Source: Macrothele yani (lineage: Eukaryota; Arthropoda; Arachnida; Araneae; Macrothelidae). Taken from it: DNA of 64,000 bases. Of this stretch, positions 34,105 to 44,194 are shown in pieces. The stretch is from NCBI GenBank assembly GCA_039090855.1, contig CM077005.1, positions 74,954,607 to 75,018,606 on the forward strand, in the 5' to 3' direction. Positions within the stretch are counted from its first letter, which is position 1, and each line of letters begins with the position of its first letter. The position numbers were made by a program, and so were the translations under genes. The notes under the pieces were generated by a model that was not told the origin of the DNA, ran no database searches, and saw nothing but the letters and a program-made list of their open reading frames with translations.

Positions 34105-34728
34105 CACTCACGGACAATGAAATTTGCGCACCAAGAAGGAAGCATCGGATTGAACTGAAATTTTATGGACGTAATGATACAGATGAATGATACACATAAT
34201 GGTAAAAACAGAGCTGCATGACAATTACCGAGGGAGCTGTGGCACGCAGTCCGGTAGTTTTCAATAGCGCATCGCACCACCTGGTGAGGCGATACATGCT
34301 TCAATACGATCCATCACGGAGAAGAACAGACGCCTGATGTTGTCCTGCAGCAGACTGACCCACACGTGTTGGACGGTGTGCTGCAAGTCCCGGATAGTGC
34401 TGCACGGCGGTAGCCGGCGTTTCAACTGGTCCCACACATGCTCAATAGGGTACATGTACGGGGAGCGGGTAGACCGTGGAAATGTCTGGACATGACGTAG
34501 ACAGTCCTGTGCAACCCGAGCCGTGTGCGGGCGGGCATTATCCTGTTTTTATAGCGCACTTGGAATCCCAGACAGGAATGGGAGCACATGGGGCCGTGGG
34601 ATCTCATCCACATACCGCTGGCCCGTCAATGATCTACGTACCACTGCCAGAGTTGAGTGTATAAAGGGAGAGGGTACGATGCCGCCTATAAACGGAGAGA
34701 TACGATGGGTACCACTGTTCCGTGAGTG
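34105..34728 (-). mobile_element. Tc1-like element, internally deleted (Tc1-A), inserted in Tc1-H
   Basis: The short inverted ends CACTCACGGA abut TA at 34103-34104 and 34729-34730. On the minus strand only the C-terminal half of a transposase remains: LTGQRYVDEIPRPHVLPFL, a DNARPHTARVAQDC-like block with the second Asp, YPIEHVWDQLKRRL with the Glu, and the end IASPGGAMRY. The N-terminal half and left catalytic block are gone, so this is a non-autonomous 624-bp remnant. A ~35-bp segment near its right end (34654-34690) duplicates the flanking host sequence at 34724-34762. Confidence 0.85.
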
Positions 34729-36067
34729 TATAAAGGAACAGGTATGATGCCGCCTATTACGTAGCAGTGCCACAGTCGCAGTTGAAACAGCTATTGTGGA
34801 GTAATTGTAGACAATGTCAGATCTCAGTGACCTCAAAAATAGGCACGATCATTGCTGCGCGGTTTTGCACAAGCTTCAGTAACTAGAACGGCAGAAATAG
34901 TAGGTGTAACAAGAGGAACTGTATCGAAGATTAGGTCTACTTATCAAAAAGGGCATAGCGTTGTTTCTAAACGTGCAAATTGTGGACGCCATATGAATAT
35001 GTCAGATAGAAATAGGGCAACGTTGGCAAGGATTCTCCAACGGAAGCACAAAACCACAGCACCGCAAATAGCAGCAGAATTGAACACCAGTCGAAATGGC
35101 CCCGTTTCCATCATGGCAATTTGTCGGGAACTATATCGCTTCGGTATTTATGCTCGTGTTACAATCCACAAACCTCTGATTACTAATATCAATACAACAA
35201 AACGTGTAATGCTCTGCAAAGCACATAAAAAAGCTCGGATGCCAAAGACTTTCAACGTGTCATCTGGTCTGATGAATCGTGCTTCACGTTATCTCCCACC
35301 ACTGGTAGAGTGTGCATCTGGCAAAAACCTGCAGAAACGTACTATCCCGACTATTTGGTACCGACTGTGATGCATAAAGGTGGATCGCTGATGCTCTAAG
35401 GCAGTGTTACGCAACCTGTGTGTCGCTGCACACCAGTGTGCCCCCACAAGGTGAAAGGTGTGACGCGAACTTTTACCTATTATCTTATTGTAAAAAACTA
35501 ATTGTTTAGATTTTTATTTTTTTATTTTATCCCATATTACTGTGTTTCATATGCTTGTATTTCATTCTCTGCCACTGCACTGATTAAATAAGATGATGCT
35601 TGCTTATTTTTTATTACATGCCGAGAATTGTTATGTATTCTAAGAAACTAAATGTAAATTATTTACTCACAGTTGTTGTTATATCGTAGTTTTACTTATT
35701 GATATATTTGTATTCCTCGCCTCTACCGCTACGCTATGTGGCTTCTTTGTTACACTTACCGCATGCTCTGCGTACGTGTTTCCTTAAAAGTGCTGGGATT
35801 AGCAAAACTTTCTCTGTCTTTTATTATTTTATTACGTTGTTTTGGTATTTGTCCTTGTTTGTTAGTGCTTCTTGAGCTTTATTACTTTTTCCGTGTACCG
35901 ATACCCATTGTTAGAATTTATTTTAAATAAGTCGGTATATGTGTCCCTTTTTCCTTTTGAAGGTCCTGCGTCTTATAATTATTTCAGTTCTATCACAGCT
36001 GTAGACTGAAGTAGCCCGAAATTGTGATTGCTAGTCAGTCTTGCTATTGTCTATTACTTTTAAAATA

Positions 36068-37494
36068 CACTGACGGGAAAAAAAATCCCAACACCAAGAA
36101 GGGGTTGTCTTAGATAAACGACCGTTGGTAGGCGGTAAGAGTACATCTGTAAGATGACGTCTATGCAAATTTCTCGCTCGACGCATACGTGTGGCGCTAG
36201 TAGCGCCCCTCGGAACACGCAAAGCAGGTTTGCTGTAAATACGCGCTGTAACGTTCGTGAGCGTTAGTTATCGTTAAGATTCGACGTAGGGTGTTGATGT
36301 TAGTCAAGAATGCCTTTAAGAAGACGAAGAAACCATTATCAACAGCTCACGGAGTTTGAACAAGGTTGTATAATAGGGCTACGAGAAGGTGGAATTTCTT
36401 TCCGCAATATTGCAGAACGACTTGGCAGGAATGTAGCCACTGTGCATGATTGTTGGCAACGGTGGTCAAGGGAAGATACTGCCTCAAGAAGACCGGGTTC
36501 CGGCCGGCCACGTAGCACTACTGAGAGGGAAGACCGCCGTGTACGGCGTATGGCCGTGGCGCATCGTACCGCGTCTGCGGCAGCAATTCGAGCTGCAGTT
36601 GCCACCACAGTGACACAACGAACTGTTACAAATCGGTTACTTGAAGGACAGCTACGAGCCAGACGCCCTGTAGCGTGCATTCCACTTACTCCAAACCACT
36701 GCCGTTTGCGACGTCAGTGGTGTCAAGCTACAGCTCATTGGAGGACGGAGTGGAGATCTGTTGTGTTTTCTGATGAAAGCCGGTTCTGCCTGGGTGCCAG
36801 TGATGGCCGTGTGTTGGTTAGAAGGAGGCCAGGTGAGCGCCTGCAACCAACCTGTCTGCGACCGAGACACACTGGACCTACACCTGGAGTTATGGTCTGG
36901 GGAGCAATTTCCTATGACAGCAGGAGCACTTTCGTGGTTATCCCACGCACCCTGACGGCACAGTTGTACGTCGGTCTGGTGATTCAACCTGTTGTGCTGC
37001 CATTCATGAACAGCATTTCAGTGGGTGTTTTCCAACAGGATAACGCTCGCCCGAATGCCGCTGTTGTAACCCAACATGCTCTACAGAGTGTCGACATGTT
37101 GCCGTGGCCTGCTAGATCACCAGATCTTTTACCAATCGAGCACATATGGGGCCTCATTGGACGACAACTCCAGCGTCACCCCCAACCAGCATTAACCGTC
37201 CCTGTATTGACCGACCAAGTGCAACAGGCATGGAACTCCATCCCACAAACTGACATCCAGCACCTGTACGACACAATGCATGAACGTTTGCGTGCTTGCA
37301 TTCAACATTCTGGCGGTTACACCGGTTATTAATGTACCAGCATTTCACAATTAAAATGGCTCTTTTCGCGCTTACAATAAGCTGTGATCTTGAAACCTTA
37401 ATCAATTAAATGTGTTACCTATACAAATGTATTGCCGCCATTTCATTCCTCTACAACTATTTTTTCGTGTTGATGGGATTTTTTTCCGTCAGTG
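36068..37494 (+). mobile_element. Tc1-like element with intact transposase (Tc1-C), nested in the hAT-type element
   Basis: Inverted ends CACTGACGGGAAAAAAAATC and CACTGACGGAAAAAAATCCC (right, read inwards) abut TA at 36066-36067 and 37495-37496. Length is 1,427 bp. One uninterrupted transposase gene fills it. It is the innermost and therefore youngest layer of this nest on its branch. Confidence 0.95.
36310..37332 (+). CDS. Tc1-family transposase, 340 aa, apparently intact
   Basis: This is a cut-and-paste DDE transposase acting in the nucleus on its own TIRs. The N-terminus has two HTH units: residues ~12-55 (LTEFEQGCIIGLREGGISFR, VATVHDCWQRW) and ~85-115 (TVTQRTVTNRLLEGQLRAR). A GRPR hook at 65-68 lies between them. 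Catalytic residues are D155 (VVFSDESRF), D244 (VFQQDNARP) and E277 (LLPIEHIWG). The D-E gap is 32 residues, not the 34 of canonical Tc1. The C-terminus is HSGGYTGY. The His usually following DNARP is Asn (DNARPN), a possible activity-lowering change. The start is the first Met, giving the usual family length. It has no internal stops. Confidence 0.92.
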   Translation: MPLRRRRNHYQQLTEFEQGCIIGLREGGISFRNIAERLGRNVATVHDCWQRWSREDTASRRPGSGRPRSTTEREDRRVRRMAVAHRTASAAAIRAAVATTVTQRTVTNRLLEGQLRARRPVACIPLTPNHCRLRRQWCQATAHWRTEWRSVVFSDESRFCLGASDGRVLVRRRPGERLQPTCLRPRHTGPTPGVMVWGAISYDSRSTFVVIPRTLTAQLYVGLVIQPVVLPFMNSISVGVFQQDNARPNAAVVTQHALQSVDMLPWPARSPDLLPIEHIWGLIGRQLQRHPQPALTVPVLTDQVQQAWNSIPQTDIQHLYDTMHERLRACIQHSGGYTGY

Positions 37495-37623
37495 TATTTT
37501 ATTTTTTTCAAGATGGACAAGTTCCTTATACGGAGTGTTCTGTCCTAATTTTAATAGGTTGATTACATTACGTATTTATATTAAAAGTGTCATATCATAC
37601 GTTTTAGAGGGGGATTAACATTT

Positions 37624-37855
37624 TGGTGTGCCGTGTTGAGTCATGGATAATTTATGGTGTGCCGTGCTGAGTCATGGATAATTTATGGTGTGCCGTGTTG
37701 AGTCATGGATAATTTACGGTGTGCCGTGTTGAGTCATGGATAATTTATGGTGTGCCGTGTTGAGTCATGGATAATTTACGGTGTGCCGTGTTGAGTCATG
37801 GATAATTTATGGTGTGCGGTGCTGAGTCATGGATAATTTATGGTGTGTCGCGAGT
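37624..37855. repeat. 31-bp minisatellite in the hAT-type element's right end
   Basis: Just over seven tandem copies of a 31-bp unit (TGGTGTGCCGTGTTGAGTCA then TGGATAATTTA) differ by single bases. The last partial copy merges into the right TIR region (GGTGTGTCGCGAG). Subterminal repeats of this kind are typical transposase contact sites in hAT elements, though here this is an inference. Confidence 0.9.
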
Positions 37856-38216
37856 AGAAAAAGGTTATGGAACACTGCTCTGGAGTACCATATCATGGCA
37901 TTCCTCAGAGTAGTTGTTATTCTGCAGAGTCATGGCACATGTGCAGCTTTTGAATCGGTTCTTGGGGACCACTTGCTCCCAGTGTTGCAGACATTGCTGC
38001 CTAATGACTTATCCTCGTTTCAAGGAAATAATGCACATTCCCATTGCGCGAAACATAAAATGTTGGGGTGTCCAGAGCATTAGTATTAGATACAACAGTT
38101 TCCCTAGCATTCTTGATCTCCGGACCTTAATATTATTGAACATCTATCGGAATATCTGGAGCGAAAGATCAGATCAAACTTTCCACTCCCAACATCACTG
38201 AGACGGCTGGGACGTA

Positions 38217-39429
38217 CAAAGTCGTATCAAAATAATATGCTCACCCCCGGAATCACAGTGTACCCGCCCAGTCGCGTCCCAGAGTGCACGTTACAAGTTC
38301 GACCACACGGAGATAAAACGGACGGCCAGGGCAGATGAGCCATGGTGCGTGACTTGAGCACAATGCGAAGAGGTAGTGATTTGACGGACGTGCAAAAAGG
38401 AATGATCATCGCTACCGCTCCAAGGGTGGAAAACACCTCAGAAACAGCAGACTTCGTGGGTTGTTCGCTAGGTGCTGCAGTAAGGGTGCACCAAAAATGG
38501 GCCGCTGGCACACCGAGTACCTCCCGACCTCATAACTGTGGAGCTCACAGAGCCATCTACCTCATTAGAGAACGTGGCCTCCGTCGACTGGTAAAGGGCA
38601 CCCCACGCCCAACAGAGCAGCAATGGACTACGCAAATCAACGCTGGGTCTCCCAGGTACGTGTCCCCAATAACAGTAGAGCGAACCCTGTTACACATGGG
38701 TCTCTGTCGTCGGCGCTGCTTCAGGATGCCCATGTCAACCTAGGTCAATCGGCAACGACGTCAGCAGTTCACATGGGACTACCATCATTGAACAGAGGAA
38801 GAGTGGGAAAAGGTTGCCTTCTCTGACGGACCGAGGTTTCTACTAAACAGAAGTGACGGAAGGTGGTGGATACAGCGTCAGACACACAAGGACCGACACT
38901 CGGACAAGCTTGTTGGTCAAGTACAGGCCGGCAGTGGCAGTGGGCATGTCTGAGGAATGTTTTCCTCGTATGACCTGCGACCACTGGTACCACGGGATGC
39001 GTCCCTGAGCGCCAATGGCTACCTTCTCGCTGACCAAATGCATCCCTTCATGTTGGTCACTTACCCTGGTGGTAATGGTGACTACCAACAAGACAAATCG
39101 CCAGGCCATATCGCTAATCGGGTGCGTGACTGGTTCCAGGATCCCGACAGCGATGTCTCCGTTCTGTCTTGGTCGGCGTAATCGCCCGACCTCAATCCCG
39201 TAGAGTTCTTGTGGGACTATTTGGATCGACAGGTTCGACGTACCGACTCACAACCACGCCATCTCCGGGACCTGCGTGCTCTGCTGCAGTCTGAATGGCC
39301 ACGTGAGCCTCGGGCAACCTTCCAGAGCCTCATTGTGCCCATGTCACGCCGTCTTGCGGCTGTCATGCAGACCAAGTGTGGTTATCCCCGTTATTTGGTA
39401 GGTGGTAATATTATTCTGAAACGACCGTG
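38217..39429 (+). mobile_element. Tc1-like element (Tc1-D), inserted in Tc1-H
   Basis: Imperfect inverted ends CAAAGTCGTATCAAAATAAT and CACGGTCGTTTCAGAATAAT (right, read inwards) abut TA at 38215-38216 and 39430-39431. Length is 1,213 bp. It contains a broken transposase related in wording to that of Tc1-1 at 8861-10079 (both have SDL(S/T)D(F/V)QKGMII). Confidence 0.88.
38342..39420 (+). pseudogene. Tc1-D transposase, inactivated
   Basis: The likely original start is the Met of MRRGSDLTDVQKGMIIATA at 38363. HTH and linker follow (SETADFVGCSLGAAVRVHQK, VERTLLHMGLCRRR), then a stop after RMPMST near 38743. Catalytic block 1 is EEEWEKVAFSDGPRFLLNRS, with Asp kept. Block 2 is GGNGDYQQDKSPGHIANRV, with Asp kept. 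Block 3 is SPDLNPVEFLWDYLDRQVRR, with Glu kept but preceded by an in-frame stop at 39179-39181. The C-terminus is MSRRLAAVMQTKCGYPRY. Frameshifts near 38745 and 38960 also break it. Confidence 0.9.
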
Positions 39430-39605
39430 TATTTTACAGGAAGAGTGGTGACAAATTCTATTACCTTATGTGCACGAATTCTATAATGCTATTCCAGGTC
39501 GAATTGCTTTTGTTCTGGAATCTCGAGGTGGTCTACAGCTTATTAATAATAAGGTGTCCACAAACTGTAGGCTAAGTGTTTCCATTATTTTGACAAACCC
39601 TTGTA

Positions 39606-40009
39606 TGTGAATTTGTTTGAAGAGCACAACTGTCAAAAACGAGAGCCGCAAAATCAGTTCCAAAGGCAAACACTAATTCAGCTAACATTAGAAATTCATG
39701 TCTCTTTCCTGTGCGCTGGAGGAAATTGGGTCAGTTCAGGCAAGGATATATAATTTTTAGTGTTAAACTTGACAAGTAGATATGGTAGCTAAAAATACAT
39801 TTTAAAAACAAGATTTTAATAGAATTGCAGAACAGCGTGAAAGATATTTCTCCTATAGGAAAGGGTTCAGTCGTACATTGCTATTAATTACTTTTTCCAT
39901 CGTCATTCACATTACAGCGATACTTCCATACTGATAACTTTATTATGCTGCTACCTGTTACTTCAGTTACAAAATACAGGAACTTGATTTTCGTTGCGCA
40001 AACATTTTT
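39606..40009. other. No recognisable gene
   Basis: This is AT-rich spacer between the Tc1 nest and the LINE tail. Confidence 0.4.
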
Positions 40010-40387
40010 CATTTTTTTTTTCATTTATTCATTATTTAGTTGCCACATATTACAGTTCAAAATACAAACAATATAATCAATTACAAAAAATGTAGCAACC
40101 AGGAGGAGGAGGGAAAAGGCCTTAAGGTCTGACATAGCCCTCCCACCCCTAGTACTAAAAAGGAAAAAAAGACACAAACAACAAAAAACAATACAAAACA
40201 CAAGTCAAAGGCATATTGAATATAACGGAAAGATTAAATAAATACATAAGTGTATATAGATACAAGGTCTATCCATAATCCGTGAAATCAATCCAGCTAC
40301 GAGCTCAGGTCAATTTCATACTAATTGAGAGACTTGCTCATAAGGTGGTGTTTGAATTTTTTTAAATAGGTCAAAATTGTTAATATA

Positions 40388-41927
40388 CACTGCTGGACAA
40401 TTGCTAAGGACGGATCATAAACGGCTATATAGCGCATAAAAATGTAAGTATGGTTGGATGCCAAGTGAAATAAAATAATGTCAGAATGTCAGGACATTAC
40501 AAGAAAGACAATTTATTGTGCTCTGAAATCCAGAAGGCTTTGGAACGTGTTCAAGGGACAAACAAGCCATTTTGTGCAGAATACGTAAACGTGAAAAAAT
40601 GCAATTACCGTCCGCAGGCGTTCCGGCGTAAGATGTCAATACGGGATATGGCCACCATAGAGGGCGATGCAAGATTCCACACGTCGTGTCATGCTTTGCA
40701 CAACATTATAAAGCAGCTGTTGGGGTAATTTATCCCATTCCTCTGTCAGTGCACGGATGAGGGTGTCCTTGTTTATTGGAGGGCATTGGCGACCAGCAAG
40801 ACTCCTCCCCAAAGCATTCCACACATTTTCAATGGGATTCAAATCTGGAGAACGTGCTGGCCATACGAGGCGTTGAATATCCTCGCTCTCAAGACACTCC
40901 TCGACAGCGACTGTTCGATGACATAGTGCGTTGTCGTCCATGAAAATGAATCTATCACCGACAGCACCACGGAACATGCGAACATGAGGTAGCAGGACAT
41001 CATTAATGTATCGTTGGCCAGTCATAGTCCCAGTTGGAAGCACATAGAGGGACGTACGGCCATTGATCATGATGCCAGCCCATACCATGACACTACATGT
41101 CAGATATCGGTCCCTTTCCTGTATGTTTGCTGGACAATATGCAGTACCACTATCACGCCAGATCAGTTGTCGTCGACAATCAGACAATAGACTGTATCTA
41201 CTCTCATCTGAGAAGAGGACAGCAGACCAGTCGTTATCAGACCAATTGCGATGCTGATGGCACAATTGCAAACGGGCTGTACGGTGACGTCTGGACAATG
41301 GGATGCACACAACAGGACGGCGGGCGTATAGTCCTCCTTCATGCAAACGTCTGGCGACAGTTTTTCGGGAGATCCGTTTGCCAGTAGCAGCCATAAACTG
41401 ATTTGCTATCTCACTAGCTGTGCTGCGCCGGTGTCTTTTTGTTGATAGCACTATGTACCGATCTTCTGCAGGTGTCGTACTGCGAACACGACCTCCCCCG
41501 TGACGTTTGCTACACTCTCCATATGTTTGAAATGATTTCCAAAGCCTTGAAACAACACTGTGGCTGACGTCGAACTCCCTGGCAACATCTGTTATTTTTT
41601 GCCCTTCTTCAATCTTTCCAATAATACGGCCACGCGTAAAATCATCTAGGTGATGTCGGGAAGACATACTAAAAATTGCAAGTTCGTCAATTGATTCTTT
41701 CCCTTTCAACTTTGCGTTTGAACAACAACGGTCAATACGCGTCAAATCCTTTATATCTCTTATCAGCACTATGACGTCACGAACAAGTTCGGCAATCCAA
41801 AATTTGCATACGCACAACACGTCTTACTGTATCTCGCACTTATGCTAATTTCCACATTTTCCTGCCTTCCATTTTATGGTTGCTATCGTTGCTATTGTCA
41901 TCCGTCCTTAGCAATTGTCCGGCAGTG
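40388..41927 (-). mobile_element. Tc1-like element with intact transposase (Tc1-E1), inside the LINE relic
   Basis: Inverted ends CACTGCTGGACAATTGCTAA (left) and CACTGCCGGACAATTGCTAA (right, read inwards) abut TA at 40386-40387 and 41928-41929. Length is 1,540 bp. It carries one uninterrupted transposase gene on the minus strand. A second copy, 95% or more alike by eye, lies at 45520-47059. Confidence 0.96.
40636..41667 (-). CDS. Tc1-family DD34E transposase, 343 aa, apparently intact
   Basis: This cut-and-paste transposase acts at TA targets. I choose the Met of MSSRHHLDDFTRGRIIG as start. The open frame runs 51 codons further upstream, but the family begins here and gives the usual ~340 aa. 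N-terminal HTH (KITDVAREFDVSHSVVSRLW) is at residues ~24-43 and a second HTH (RISRKTVARRLHEGGL) at ~98-113. The catalytic triad is D154 (LFSDESRYS), D245 (FMDDNALCH) and E280 (SPDLNPIENVW), with 34 residues between the last two, the canonical Tc1 spacing. The C-terminus is RVESCIALYGGHIPY. No stops or shifts are present, so this is a candidate for an active or recently active source. Confidence 0.94.
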   Translation of the reverse strand: MSSRHHLDDFTRGRIIGKIEEGQKITDVAREFDVSHSVVSRLWKSFQTYGECSKRHGGGRVRSTTPAEDRYIVLSTKRHRRSTASEIANQFMAATGKRISRKTVARRLHEGGLYARRPVVCIPLSRRHRTARLQLCHQHRNWSDNDWSAVLFSDESRYSLLSDCRRQLIWRDSGTAYCPANIQERDRYLTCSVMVWAGIMINGRTSLYVLPTGTMTGQRYINDVLLPHVRMFRGAVGDRFIFMDDNALCHRTVAVEECLESEDIQRLVWPARSPDLNPIENVWNALGRSLAGRQCPPINKDTLIRALTEEWDKLPQQLLYNVVQSMTRRVESCIALYGGHIPY

Positions 41928-42570
41928 TATTTGATGTCACAAGGCAAGGAGTTCCAAAGTTTTGGACCCGAATAATTAATATTCATTTTAATTGTTTCTG
42001 TCCGAGGGAAATTAGGTATGAGTGTTGATCGATTCCTGGTTTCATAAGTATGAGTACGAATATTTAATGATATTAAGTCATGTTATCAATCATTTTTAAT
42101 TCTTCTGAACATTATTTTACCAAGATTATTGTCAAATAATTACTTTATTGTAAGTATATTTTATTTATTGGGATTTACTTCTGACCTAAAGATAAGAATA
42201 GGTATAGATTATTATTAAGAGTTTTTAGGTCTATTAATCATATGTATCTATTCTGTAATACCTGCATTTTTTAAAGTTATATTATGTTGATTGCCCCCAT
42301 GTCAGTATACAGTAATTTATGTGCGTTTGTATTAGCGTGTAGTATAATAATATCATTATTTTAGGGGACAAATTTATCATAATCTTACTAACTATCCGAA
42401 TGTTTCTAGATAATATATTAGTCAGGTTGTCAATATGCATATTCCATTTCAAATCACTTCTAATCAATACTCCCAAGTAAGAATGACTATTCACAAAATC
42501 AGTTTTAGCTCTATTCAAGACCACCAAGTAACTCATAGATTGTAGTATTTGTAGTTTCGAAAAGATCATA

Positions 42571-43600
42571 GCCTACTTCCATTCATATACTCACATAGAA
42601 AATTAAGTTAATCGCTTTGATGAACAACGAGCATCACAGAAAAAGAAAGTGATGTGATGAATATAGAATTCAAGGATGAAATATTTCTTATAAATACTTA
42701 GAAAAATTAAATAATTATTCACTCAGCAATCAGGTTATGATTCTGAATTGACGTGGTTTACTGATCACCATGTAGCATCATATGACAGAACTTTGAAATT
42801 ACATGGAGTGAAATACTTGATACTTGATGATGTAACGGATGGCATGCTCGATCGCAAATTTGAAAACACTGGTTCGATTCTCGCTCCAAAGCAATGTTGT
42901 CAATGCTTTCTAGAGTAGCTGATACATCCTGAACACCGTAATCCACAGAAATTCAGAGTCATAATCACATTGCTTCGTGAATAATTACGATGTAACGAAG
43001 TTTTTGAAAAGAAATATGAAAGAATAAGATCTATCTCCTCTTTTTTGTCTTTGTAGCTTATCCTTTTAGCCTGCACCTTCAACTTCATTCGATAATTATA
43101 TCACTTTATTTTGACTGACGAAACTTAAAACAAAGTTTCCGATGATATGATTCAATGAAAGTTATAGGTCTTGGAATGTCGAACAAGCCTTGTTTCACGA
43201 TATATTAAGTAAAGCAACGTTTCTTGTGCATTAGAAATTCTGACATGACCCTATGCGCTCTATCTGAAGGACACTGCAATGCTAAAAGTATTAAAAGCAT
43301 ATTTTTGGTGATTTTTAAAGTGACATGGGCATCATTTTGATTATAAAAAATTTCTCGTATGAAAATATAGCCATTTAATGCGTCTTTTAATATGGCATAT
43401 CTATGCGGCTGCTGCTTTAGGAGTTCCGCAATTAGTAGTAGTTGGCTACACACATGATTTCTACGGAATGAAGATGTTACAGATCGACGCAGGAGTGGTC
43501 GCTTAAGGAAAACCACCAGGAGACAAGATCGCTAAATAACAGAAAGTGCTCGGAGAAGGCCTAGTATCCCAAGAAGCCAACTCAGGGAATCATTTTGAGC
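42571..43600. other. No recognisable gene
   Basis: Only a lone box B-like CTGGTTCGATTCTCG near 42871 was noted, without a convincing tRNA fold. Confidence 0.4.
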
Positions 43601-43606
43601 TGCTGC

Positions 43607-43990
43607 TGGTGTCACAGCTGCTTCTTGTTGCTGAGTTAGACTTTTAAGCTTCTTTTTGCTGAGCTAGACTTTTAAGCTTCTTGTTGCTGAGCTAGACTTT
43701 TAGGCTTCTGGTGTAACAGCTGCTTCTTGTTGCTGAGCTAGACTTTTAGGCTTCTGGTGTCACAGCTGCTTCTTGTTGCTGAGCTAGACTTTTAGGCTTC
43801 TGGTGTCACAGCTGCTTCTTGTTGCTGAGCTAGACTTTTAGGCTTCTGGTGTCACAGCTGCTTCTTGTTGCTGAGCTAGACTTTTAAACTTCTTGTTGCT
43901 GAGCTAGACTTTTAAACTTCTTGTTGCTGAGCTAGACTTTTAGGCTTCTGGTGTCATAGCTGCTTCTTGTTGCTGAGCTAGATTTTTAAG
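43607..43990. repeat. Minisatellite with 46- and 28-bp unit forms
   Basis: The tandem unit contains TTGTTGCTGAGCTAGACTTT. The long form (46 bp) adds TGGTGTCACAGCTGCTTC; the short form (28 bp) lacks it. Long and short forms are interspersed, about nine to ten units in all, the middle ones identical. It is non-coding. Confidence 0.9.
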
Positions 43991-44194
43991 AGTGTTGCCC
44001 CGTGGTTCAGTCTACTGAAAATGACACTTTGAATATTCATGTCTAATCGTTTTATGATTGATGTTTGCTTTTGCTTTCAGCAGCTAATATTTAATCCTTA
44101 TGCTCAAGTTCCCGCAGAGCAAGTGGACGAAAGAGAAGTCAGATTTGTTTTTTATAGATCTTGTATGACAAGTGTACTCTGCGTCTAATATCTG

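Larger units (their letters stand above)
35402..37877. mobile_element. hAT-type non-autonomous element inserted in Tc1-H
   Basis: The ends are CAGTGTTACGCAACCT on the left and CAGTGTTCCATAACCTTTTT on the right (read inwards), the classic hAT wording. They are flanked by eight-base CTCTAAGG and CTCTGGAG (5 of 8 matching, the host frame showing CTCTGGAG as original). No hAT transposase is seen. Without the Tc1 element inside it (36068-37494) it is ~1.05 kb. The right subterminal region is a 31-bp tandem array containing GGTGTGCCG. The left end has related GTGTGTCG and GTGTGCCC motifs. Confidence 0.8.
34814..39560 (+). pseudogene. Tc1-H transposase, in three separated pieces
   Basis: Piece 1 (34814-35393): MSDLSDL start, a frameshift, then ASVTRTAEIVGVTRGTVSKI, KTTAPQIAAELN and, after another shift, FQRVIWSDESCFTLSPTTGR with the first catalytic Asp. 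It reaches HKGGSLML. Piece 2 (37878-38214): WSTISWH, RFKGN-type FQGNNAHSH (second Asp changed to Asn), SPDLNIIEHLSEYLERKIRS with the third catalytic Glu. Piece 3 (39432-39560): AIPGRIAFVLESRGG, the usual C-terminus. The hAT-type element separates pieces 1 and 2, and Tc1-D separates 2 and 3. It is inactive. Confidence 0.85.
34000..39603 (+). mobile_element. Tc1-like host element (Tc1-H) interrupted by three insertions
   Basis: Inverted ends CAGGGGTTTATCAAAATAAT (left) and CAAGGGTTTGTCAAAATAAT (right, read inwards) abut TA at 33998-33999 and 39604-39605. Inside are three foreign elements: 34105-34728, 35402-37877 and 38217-39429. Subtracting these with their target duplications leaves about 1,279 bp, exactly a normal Tc1 length. 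That, together with the transposase reading on across each junction, confirms the nesting. Confidence 0.9.
40010..42570 (-). mobile_element. 3' end of a CR1/Jockey-like LINE, split by a Tc1 element
   Basis: On the minus strand the left part (42569-42282) encodes the end of a reverse transcriptase: SHSYLGVLIRSDLKWNMHID, then LYYTLIQTHINYCILTWGQS. Further on, SGPKLWNSLPCDIK lies at ~41990-41932. After the Tc1 insertion, INNFDLFKKIQTPPYEQVSQ comes at ~40387. A 3' UTR leads to AATAAA (plus strand 40024-40029) and an A-run at ~40010. The 5' part of the element is absent, as usual for LINE insertions, and the frames are broken. These C-terminal phrases are typical of CR1/Jockey-type RTs; the exact clade is uncertain. 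Confidence 0.8.

Noticed and set aside
36652..36987. Minus-strand open frames inside the intact Tc1-C gene
   Set aside because: They are shadows of the transposase in a GC-richer stretch; no independent motif.
37624..37855. CRISPR-like regular repeats
   Set aside because: The 31-bp units are directly adjacent with no spacers; it is a minisatellite in a hAT-type element.
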